NCBI GenBank assembly: GCA_903813345.2
Contig: CAIIXF020000007.1
Coordinates: 10,731,730-10,795,729, forward strand
Direction: 5' to 3'
Length of the DNA stretch: 64,000 nucleotides
DNA from: Owenia fusiformis
Lineage: Eukaryota > Annelida > Polychaeta > Sabellida > Oweniidae
Positions 12,863-22,800 of the stretch are shown here, piece after piece. The notes under the pieces are model-generated. The model did no database searches and was not told the origin of the DNA. It saw only the letters and a program-made list of their open reading frames with translations. Both the position numbers and the translations under genes were made by a program. Every line of letters begins with the position of its first letter. Within the stretch, counting starts at the first letter, position 1.

Positions 12863-14066
12863 TCAGAATGAGTCATGGACAGAATTGAGTGATCAGTGGA
12901 CGATAGACATAACCATGTTGTTGAGTATGTTAGACAGTCGCTACTGGGGTTAAAAGCACCTCACTGTACTGTAAAAATTGCTGAAACATAGTTTACTACC
13001 ATCACGTTTCTCAAGCCTGGATTTTAGAAATATTGGGGTGCTTTGGATATATATTACTTGTAAATGATTACATTAGATGGCGAAAATGTCAGTGATGAAA
13101 ATAAAAAAATATTTTTTAGAAAATAATAGAATTGCATTTTATACCTGTAGCCATGGGGCTTCAACTAGACTAATTGAAAGCCCATGCTGTAGCTCTGTAG
13201 TTCTGTAGACAAAAGGCAACAGCATGTTTAAAGGGCAGACCGGACGGAGATCAATGAATAAGGGGGTAGAATTATTTGAAATCATAATTCTTTCCAACAG
13301 AGACATATGTGTTTTATATGTCTCTGTTTCCAATAATGCAATTATGCCTTAAAGTGCTTCATCCGGCATATAAATCTCCTTTTTACAAGCCGGGGAATAC
13401 GGGGCATATGCAGAAGAAAGAACGGTCGCAACATCTGATTAATCATAATGGTGAATTTGGTCGGAATTTCTTGGTGGAAAAGTAACACTGAATTACTAAG
13501 CCCCACCCCCCCCCCCCCCCCAATCGACCCCCACAGACACGGGAACAAGAGTTCATCCCCTCCCCGCACTCACTGACAGTGACTGGGGCCGGGGGGGGGA
13601 TTTAAATCTTCTTCCTGGGCCTGTGCGACCCCTTGTCAAAACCTGGTAGCGGACCTGTAATTGTAAGTTTAATGATCATGAGGTCAAGAAAGAATCTTCA
13701 TTTTCACCGAATTATTCAGCTTACAGCCTAGAGTTAATATAAAAAAAATAGATAACCTCTTATGGTATTAGAATCCCGGGAGTATTCGTATATTTTACAC
13801 TGAACGAAAATATTCCTGAAGAAGCTCTTCAAAATATGAATTGGAGGAAGAAAACTTAGAAGAAAAAATCGTTACAAATATCGCATTTTCTTTTTGCTTT
13901 ATTACTCTCAAAGACAAAGTAGAATGCCGATTTTTAACAACGGTGGCAAAGCCACAAATGTCAAGAACACGAAAAAGTCACGGGTACGTACATTTACCCA
14001 TTATTTTATGTGTAAGACGCTCATCTAGTAATCTTCGAATAAATTCGAAAAAAATCAATTTCTTGG
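12863..14066. other. Intergenic, repeats only
   Basis: No exon is supported. It holds a palindrome at 13298-13327 (CAGAGACATAT and its inverse around an 8-base loop) and a poly-C run at 13501-13520 preceded by CCCCACC. The fragment CCGGGGAATACGGG.CATA at 13391 recurs at about 60659. Confidence 0.55.
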
Positions 14067-14068
14067 TA

Positions 14069-14305
14069 CAGTTGGGGACATAAATAAATGACAGGTGGAT
14101 TTGCTGAAGTGAGGATTTCCCATGTTAAAAATAAGAGAATTTACAAGAGGCCATAGATCAGTGGATGAGATTATACAAAATGTAAAATATACAAATTTTA
14201 AGGGATATGTATCTAGACAGTATTGGAAATTATGGGCTTTCAGACCACCATAATTAGGAAATGGTGATCGAAAATCGACCTGTCATTTATTTTTGTCCCC
14301 AACTG
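14069..14305. mobile_element. mariner-type MITE, 237 bp, TA duplication
   Basis: It starts CAGTTGGGGACATAAATAAA and ends with the inverse, TTTATTTTTGTCCCCAACTG. TA flanks both sides (14067-14068 and 14306-14307). Termini starting CAGT plus a TA duplication are the Tc1/mariner signature. There is no coding content. Confidence 0.85.
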
Positions 14306-14700
14306 TAGAGTCCATTTCACTGCTTCATTTCGTCAGTAGAACGGCAAAAATAAGAAATTGGGAGACCATTGTGCAATAATATATGGAAAAGTATATTCAT
14401 AATGTACATGAATGACATTTGTATATTTCAGATTTTTTAGTTTTTGGTGCAATAAGCCTGTGCCGTCTTGTAATTTGAAGAATTTCAGCCATGTTAATCT
14501 TATTGAAAATAACATGGCAGAGAAACATCGAAATATAAGAGGCCACACGCTTTATAAGTCAAACTAGAAGCAATCCAAGATATACAAATGTCATTCATGT
14601 ACATTATGAATATACTTTTCCATATATTATTGCACAATGGTCTCCCAATTTCTTATTTTTGCCGTTCTACTGACGAAATGAAGCAGTGAAAATGACTCTA
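14306..14700. repeat. Near-perfect inverted repeat, arms ~120 bp
   Basis: The left arm 14306-14441 (GAGTCCATTTCACTGCTTCA...) returns inverted at 14579-14700 with almost no mismatch across CATTTCGTCAGTAGAACGGC and CCATTGTGCAATAATATATG. The spacer is about 137 bp. It abuts the MITE on its left, sharing the TA at 14306-14307, and the next inverted-repeat element on its right. Transcribed, it would fold into a long double-stranded RNA hairpin. Confidence 0.93.
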
Positions 14701-14702
14701 GG

Positions 14703-16529
14703 TACTATTTTTTTCATGGCCTGAGTTCGTCGCTAACATGCTAAATTTAAGAGTTAAATGAAACCATATCACCTTTGTTCCGTCAACCATGGAGCATTTG
14801 CCACAACATCCAAGAGGTAAATCATTGACCGTGAAAATGAATGATTTCCTTGTAAGTTCCGGAAGTTTCAATACGAAAAATTACCGAACATATGTGAAAA
14901 CCGAATATTTGTTCGTTGTTTTCACAATTTACAGGTTCGTTTGTTCTCCAATGTTTTGGTCTAAATTATAAAGCATCACCAACAGGTCTTACTCTATTAA
15001 TCGACTAATACAGCAGACGGCTCATATTTGTACATAGCATTTCGTTCAGACCAACAGTGGGAGTCCAGATCACGCAGTTTCGTTTGTTGCGTACTTCACT
15101 TGAAATTGGTAATTTTAAATATTGGCTACTTCACTTAGCTTGGCGGATGTAGAACATTGCTTAATATTATTTCAATTTTCACACCAGACATGCTTGGTTG
15201 ACACGTCAACAAAGTAAAGTTCAAGGGTCAATGCGTTATTTCGTGATAACTACAACGCCTTCCCGGAAGTCAACATTGATGAAAAATGAAAAAGTCGGAA
15301 AAGCATTTACACTAATTTCTATCAAATGCTGTGTTTATGCATCATCATCGATGCAACAAAGGAGACCCTATCTGTTGCAAGACTAACGCCTGGCGTAACC
15401 GTCACCATGTTATTCAGTGTTTTTTAAGTAGCGCAAGGATCCTGCCATGACCGTGGTAATGTTATCGTGAAAGCCTGGTATAACCGCAACAATGCTGTAT
15501 TATATTGCAATGCCTGCCATGACCGTGACAATGTAATATAGTTCTGCAAGGCTTGGTATGACCGTAACAATGTAATATAGTACTGCAAGGCCTGGCATGA
15601 CCGTGACAATGTAATATAGTATTGCAAGTTCAGGTATGAGAGTGGTAATGTAGAAATTAAATTTACGATTAGGACTGCTATAACCATGACAATGTGTATT
15701 GCAAAGCCTGGCATGACCATGGCAATGTAATATAGTATTGCAAGGCTTGGTATGACCGCCATGGCAATGTGATATAGTATTCCAAGTTCGGGTATGAGAG
15801 TGGTAATGTAGAAATTTATGATTGCTATAATTGACCGTGACAATGTGTATTTGAAAACCTGGCATGACCATGACAATGTATTATGGTATCGCAAAGCCTG
15901 GTATGACTGTGACAATGTAATATAGTATTGCAAGGCCAGGTATGAGGGTGGTAATGTAGAGATTTAGGCTTAGTTCTACTATGACCGTTATAATGTATTG
16001 CAATGACTAGTAAATATGTATGACATTAATGCCAGGAATATCCTTAACAATTTTAAGTGATCCTCATTACAATTAAACAGTTAATACTATGATCATGGTG
16101 TTTAACTACCTTAATCATGTCAAAATCAAAATTACTACTATACATTAATATTCACATTCGCTTATAAACCACAATAAAGGCTACGGTCGCGCCTGGCTTC
16201 CAAGATAACACTTCCAGGGTCATGACAGGCCTTGTAATAGAATACAGCATTGTCACGGTTATACCAGCCTGTCACGGTTATACCAGGCTTACACGATAAC
16301 ACTACCACGGCCATGGCAGGATCCTTGCGCTACTTAAAAAACACTGATTAACATGGTGACGGTTGTGGCAGGCGTAAGTCTTGCAATAGATAGCATGTGC
16401 AACAAAGGTGATATGGTTTCATTAAGATTCGGGTTCTAACCATTAGAAGGTAAGTCAGACTCCCAAACGTCAGCTAACTCTTATATTTAGCATGTTAGCG
16501 ACGAACTCAGGCCATGAAAAAAATAGTAG
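14703..16529. mobile_element. Foldback-type element, 1.8 kb, with inner tandem repeats
   Basis: The outer arms pair: 14705-14779 (CTATTTTTTTCATGGCCTGA ... AACCATATCACCTTTGTT) with 16399-16529. A second inverted pair lies inside (15352-15520 with 16220-16390, sharing TAAGTAGCGCAAGGATCCTG). The left arm holds an extra ~570 bp between the two pairs, a likely later insertion. The core 15440-16010 is a degenerate ~39-bp tandem array. No transposase is seen, and the minus-strand ORFs of 169 and 123 codons only read the array. Confidence 0.85.
15440..16010. repeat. Degenerate ~39-bp tandem array
   Basis: The unit carries GACCGTGACAATGTAATATA followed by GTATTGCAAGGCCTGG. About a dozen copies vary by substitution and small indels; some blocks contain GAGAGTGGTAATGTAGAAAT. 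The spacing is close to 39 bp, a multiple of three, which keeps spurious frames open. Confidence 0.85.
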
Positions 16530-16530
16530 G

Positions 16531-16706
16531 CCCACAGGAAGTTGTATCAAGACCTTTTTCGGCCTCTACGAAGCCTTTTGCCCTTCCCCAATCTCGTAAC
16601 AGATGATGATGATTCCCTATAATAGGGAAATCATCTGTTACGAGATTGGGGAAGGGCAAAAGGCTTCGTAGAGGCCGAAAAAGGTCTTGATACAACTTCC
16701 TGTGGG
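16531..16706. repeat. Almost perfect 176-bp palindrome
   Basis: CCCACAGGAAGTTGTATCAA at 16531 returns inverted, ending at 16706. Arms of about 83-86 bp match base for base except for a few extra bases (TGATGATGA against TCAT) near a tiny loop (TTCCCTATAATAGGGAA). It directly follows the foldback element. An ORF of 62 codons on the minus strand reads both arms and is not a gene. Confidence 0.95.
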
Positions 16707-17349
16707 TAGGTCTAGGCCTACTCGTACTGGTAGACTATATCCTAGAGGTACATGTAATGTACTTTCAGTCTACAATAATAACAGAATACTGCTATATCTT
16801 TGAAACTCCCGGGGGCGGGGGTACTGGTCAATTTTTTGTAAAGAGGGGTCATGGGCGTCAGAAAGGAGGGTGCATTCTGTGACTGCCCAAAAAAATATTA
16901 TAAGATTCCTAGGTGAAACTTCAAAAAATACTATTCTGTATCAGAAAACAACTATTTATGGTCCTTAAAAACGCTCAGATTGCACCCAATAAAGTCTTCA
17001 ATGACAAAAAATTTCACGGGGACCGGGAGTATGCCCCCGGACCCCCAGGTGCGCGGCCATCTTCCACACCATGACTTGGCTAGCCATCTATATATTTTCT
17101 GGGAAGGTACCCATAAACAAGCACTGGTTGATAATAGGTGATGGTAATGATTTCAAGATATTGTGCTCTGAAATTGCTCAGAATGCATCAATGATGTTCA
17201 ATTTTCGAAATTTGTTACGTCGTATCAATTTTAATCTGATAAATCATATAAATGATTTAGTTCTAATCGAAAAGAAATATTTATAGTCCTTGAAAAGATT
17301 GCACCAAATAATGTCTTTGAAAAAAATTTCGCCCGGACACCCAAAATGT
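16707..17349. other. Intergenic, no gene seen
   Basis: No gene is supported. It contains fragments with CTCCCGGGGGCGGGGGTACT and GGGAGTATGCCCCCGGACCC, G/C-rich patches in AT-rich sequence that look like remains of a repeat. Confidence 0.45.
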
Positions 17350-19289
17350 GAATTTCAGCCGTTAAAAACCATTGCGTAACTATTAAAAATCATTGCGTAA
17401 CCATTGCTGCAACCATTTGAAATGGTTTCCAACCATTACATTTCAACCATTAAAATTTGGTTGAAAATTTTGGTTGCATATCATTGAAATTATGGAATCA
17501 TTTGCAACCATTACAAACCATTGATTGTTTAAGTTGCATTTTACCAAATGGTTGCAACTATTTTCAACCATATTATGGAAAGTATTTAGTTTAAGAATGA
17601 GACAGTTAAAACCATGAAGAACATACAGATGAATTGAATGCATGATTATGTTTCAAAATACAGCAGTTCATGTTTAATGGCATATTATTTCTAATTAATT
17701 GAAGAGAATAAGGTTTATTCATTTTAGGCACTAGGAATGACTTCAAGTCATTTTCATAGGCATATTATTTCTATAAAGAACAAGGTTTATTCATTTTTGG
17801 TACTGAATATTGCTTCAAGGCCATGTTCATAGAGATATTATTTCTATTTTATTGATGAGAATCAAGCGTATTCATTTTGGCATGGTCATTCTTGTAATTT
17901 ATTTGGAAACTCTTTCTTGATTCATTCATTTATACTGAACAATACAACAAAACTATCTGTGGACTTTTTTTTTCTCCTGTCTCAACAAAAAATGTTTCTG
18001 ACTAAAAATACACACATATTATGAAACATCAAAGATTGTATTTCCTGCATATTGTTTATGATTTGGATTAAGCTAGTGCCAAAATAACTGCTTCTCCAAT
18101 ATCAAAGAAGTCTTATGACAACAATTAAAGATGAATACACCTCATCACCTCTACAATCAAATGAAATTAATCAAATAGAAATAATTTGGGTATGGATATC
18201 TATTGTATAGAATATGGATATGTCTCAAAATTGTATTATGAACTTCTAAATTAAGTATTTCTTTAAAAATCTTAATGTGAATCTCATCTTATTTACTATG
18301 ATTGTGTCGTTATTATAGGAGGGGGAATTCAAAAATAAATTATTCAGACAAAAATAATTCTTAAGAAGACATAATTTGTAATGATTTTATTATACTATCA
18401 AAACAGAACTTTATCTGATTGGCTGTTCAAGGGTTATAATTAGCATTTCAATGGTTATAATTAGGTTTTCAATGGTTATAATTAGCATTTCAACCGTTGC
18501 CGCTCTGTCTGTGTAACTGTTGCTGCTCGGTCTTGGTACCTTATCTGAATTCAATAATGAAAAATCTTAACTTGTATTTTTACAATTTTCTAAATGAAAA
18601 TAAGCCTGCAAAATTAAACAAAATTGAATTGAAACAAAAAAGAATATTTATTTTCTTATAAGATTCCATCATTATTCATTCTCCTTAAAAACGAATACCC
18701 AATAAGTGATTTGGCCAAATAAATGTGTTTCAGATCCTATAGGGATTAGCTTATATGGTATATACAAATAAGTGAATGTTTTTTTGTTGTTCTGGAAGTG
18801 ACACCAGACTTATTATTGGGAACAAGATCCGAGACACACAAAGTCCAAAAATAAATTCTTTAATGAGAGAATAGTGTGATAGACTGCAGACTTCAGACAT
18901 ATACTAACTTATAAACATACTAATAATATCATAATAACAGATTAGACTTCCTAATAATTATGTACTTACATGTAGTTAGAAACTTTTATTCCTTCATATA
19001 TTGAAGAGTACAATATTAAGCTATTAAGTTAAAAAAGGAAAAACATGTATAATCTACAATTATTTACATTAAATCGTTATATACAGTATTTAATTTATAG
19101 TATCTCATGAAAAATATACTACGAGCAGCTCTTGGACTTCTCATTTAGTCAAAGTTTTAATGAATATAACCATTTGATCATTCTATTAACGTATTTACAG
19201 GACATCATAATAAACTGCTCATAGATTTCATCATTAATAAATTGAATATCAGATAGATATAATGTTTTAGAGATCGGATTTGAAATGCT

Positions 19290-19425
19290 CCTTAAAGGCA
19301 GAATCTGATCTATAGGGGGTGACAAAATTACAAGCAACATTTATAATTTACCTACCAATTCATTCCTTACAATATCAAATACAATATCTCCCAAAAGATT
19401 CACAATATGTTATAAATTGATTCAA
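19290..19425 (-). repeat. Dispersed repeat, copy 1 of 2
   Basis: The inverse of 19290-19425 matches 35178-35312 closely, sharing CAATTTATAACATATTGTGA and TTTTGGGAGATATTGTATTT and the block GTCACCCCCTATAGATC. The element type is unknown. Confidence 0.75.
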
Positions 19426-19827
19426 AGTGCAAAAATGAGTGAAAAATGTTTAAATTCAGTTTTCACCATATTGATCACTTCTCAAGTGATTTTGGCCATT
19501 TTTTGGGCCATATTTATCAAATGTGAATTCCCTTGGAAATTTTTCAAAAGTGGAAAAGCTGGCTACGCGTCTACCCATGAGTGTTCACTGTTCATTTCGA
19601 GGATTAATGGTTGCAATAGTTGCAGTTCCCCATCAATGGTTGCAATCAATTTTAACTGTTTTTTCAATGGGTAATGGTTGTAATGGTTTTGCAATGGTTT
19701 CTCAAAAATGGTTGCGTAACCATTGCAGCAACTTTATGTAAAAAGGGTTGAAAAGATTGGGTGAAGTAATGGTTGCGCAATGGTGTTTAAAGGTTGAAAT
19801 AATGATTTTTCCTTTGATCTTCAAGGT

Positions 19828-22800
19828 GCATCTGGGGGGACCCTAGGGACTGGGTGGGGAAGGTCAGGTACAGGTTAAATGAATATTGATTTACTCCAAT
19901 ATAGGGCAAGGGTGGGCTCCTTTAATTCCTTTAATGCTGTTCACAGATTTAAAACTTCCAGCAAAAGAAACAAATGTGGTTCTGTATCTTGGCTAAAATT
20001 CAATCTACTTATGATTTATTGTCTCACGCTTTTAGTAGTTATGATCGACTTAACATGGCATTTGTCGATAGCTCAATTACTTGTTGCTACGAAAAATTGT
20101 TTTATTCTGACGTACATTTCAATTATGGCGTTACTCATTCCCTTTTGCACCTTTAAATATACGAGGCTCAGGAAATGGTCCAGCACTAGAAAATGCCTTT
20201 TGACCATTTTTTCATTATCTTATTCGTGGATTCACCTCATCTACCTTATCTTATCTTGTAATCTATTAAAAGTATTACTTAATATAAGGGCAGGTGATAT
20301 TCATACCAACCCAGGTCCACTGAGTAGAAATGTGGTGCATTTTGATCATTTGAACATTTTATTCAGTAATATAAACAGTATTGGCTCTGATAACGGTGCT
20401 CGTTTTGACATACTCACCCAAAGAATAGAACTAGATCAGATTAAAGTTGCTGGAATCTGTGAAGCTGGGTACCATGATCAAGATTTTATAAATTATAAAA
20501 TATCTAATTTTCACATGCCAGTGTATTCCAATAAGGGAAGGGGTATACTTATTTATATCCATGAGTCTTTGAGATTTTCTGACAGGAGTGATATTGAAGT
20601 TGATGGCCTAGATATTGCTTTTGTGGAAATCGTAGTAAACCACAAGAAAATTTTATATGGAGTTGGTCATCGCTCTCCTAGCCAAAGCGCAGATGAAACG
20701 AGAATCTTCTTCAATAAACTTAGACAGGCCCTTAATAAAATTGAGAATCAGTCAAGAAGAGGTTATGAAAATAATTCTCAAACTTGATCCAAATAAAGCT
20801 TGTGGCCCTGATGAGATCACAATTAAAATGTTACAATTGACTGCTCATACTATATCTCTACCACTTTCTAAGCTTATTAACAAACTTATTCTCCAGGAAA
20901 CCTTCCCTGACATATGGAAAATGGGCAGTACCTGTCCTATATTTAAAAATAAAGGCGATAAAACTGACATCGGGAATTATCGACCTATTACTCTTCTAAA
21001 TATTTTATCAAAGGTCTTTGAACGTGTTGTGGCAACAAGACTAAATGCCCACCTTAAAGCTAATAATCTAATATTTGAATTCCAATCTGGGTTTCTTGAA
21101 GGGCATAACACTGAATTTCAGCTACTGGCAATAAATCACTTTCTTCATTCAAATATCAAAGATCATAAAGCCGTACGTGCAATATATTTAGACATTAGCT
21201 CTGCTTTTGATCGTGTTCCTCATAAGTTGATGCTTGCAAAACTGAAAGCATATGGCATTGAAGGCCAATTTTATCAAATTCTCCAATCATATTTGACAAA
21301 TCGTAAAGTCAACGTAAATGTAGGTGGTCAATCATCGGATACTTCTTCTGCAAACTATATCAACTGCGGTGTCCCTCAGGGATCCATCCTAGGTCCAATT
21401 TTATTTTTGATTTATATAAATGACTTACCCGATGATCTTTTGGGAAAGGCATTTATCTACGCTGATGACACATCACTATATTACCCCTTCGATCCATCTG
21501 ATCCTGACATGCATACTATCAATCATGATCTTAATATCATAACTAACTGGTCTCAAAAATGGAAACTAGATTTCAAGAATGAAAAAACAGAGGAAGTTAT
21601 CTTTCAAAGCCAGCGCTGTGTATTTCCTACTCTGCCACCTTTAGCCAAACTTGGAAATGGGGAAATTAAAAGGAATAATCTTCATAAGCATCTAGGTTAT
21701 ACTTTTGATTATCTTCTTTCTAACAAAAATCATATATATGACATTGTCAAGAGAGTACAAAAACTGCTTAATCCATTGAAGGCACTTACATCAAAAATTA
21801 ACTCGAAACATTTGGAGACAATGTACAACTCATTCATAAGGCCTCATTTTGATTACGCAGACATTCTTTATCATTCATCAACTCAAGTACTGATCAATAT
21901 CCCTAGCAAGTTACATTATCAGGCTGCATTATTGTGTTCTGGGTGTCTCCATGGCTCTGATACAGGTAAAGTTATGGGGGTCTTAAACTGGTGCACACTA
22001 TCCCAAAGGAGGGAACAACACATTCTTAACTTCATGCACAAAGTAATCAGAAACCAGGTACCTTCCTATGTATCTTCAATATTTGAAGAATTCAAAAATC
22101 CAGCTACCAGAAGAACAAGCAATACAGAGGTATACACCTTTCCATAAAGTCACGTCATGAATATTCATAAGGCCGCTGAATACAGCAGTGACGTCACTCG
22201 CGGAGTCTTGTCCTGCATAGTACAGCGGGAAAATCAAAATCTGAAAGTACATAACAGACTTACCTTTTTCAGTGCCGGTTTCAGTGTCACTTATATTCTG
22301 CTGATCATGGTAAGTTATCATTATATTCTATGAATAATCAAACTCCCATGTACCAATGTCATTTAATAGGTATGTTCCAACTAAATATTCAAACAGAGTT
22401 CTCATTTATATGTCCGGCAATTCTCAAAAATGTTAAGCCATTTTGCCTTTGCTCATAAGACCCCTTATGACAGATCCGAATATCCTGCAGAGATTGTGCA
22501 ATGTTTATTGTAATATTTTGAAATACAATTCCATTTTGTCTAGTTGTCGTAAGTTTTTACAATTATTATTAAAAGCTGTGATTAATAATAAGCTCAAATA
22601 CTATCTACAATTTGACACTTATGCATGTTTATTGATCATCCCAAAGCCATCTTCATCCTAGCCAAAGCCTATGAGTTTATGGGGTCTTCGCTCTTACTCA
22701 TAAACCTACTACTGTAAATCTTGCTATTTTTATTGAACCATATTTTATCAATGAATATGATGATCCGTTTATTATGGCTCCGGCATCTAGTTTTATTTTT

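Noticed and set aside
15424-15933. 169-codon minus-strand ORF with periodic residues
   Set aside because: It reads the ~39-bp tandem array of the foldback element.
16507-16695. 62-codon minus-strand ORF
   Set aside because: It runs through both arms of the palindrome.
22076-22321. 81-codon minus-strand ORF at the LINE/transposon junction
   Set aside because: It spans the insertion boundary and is antisense to both elements.
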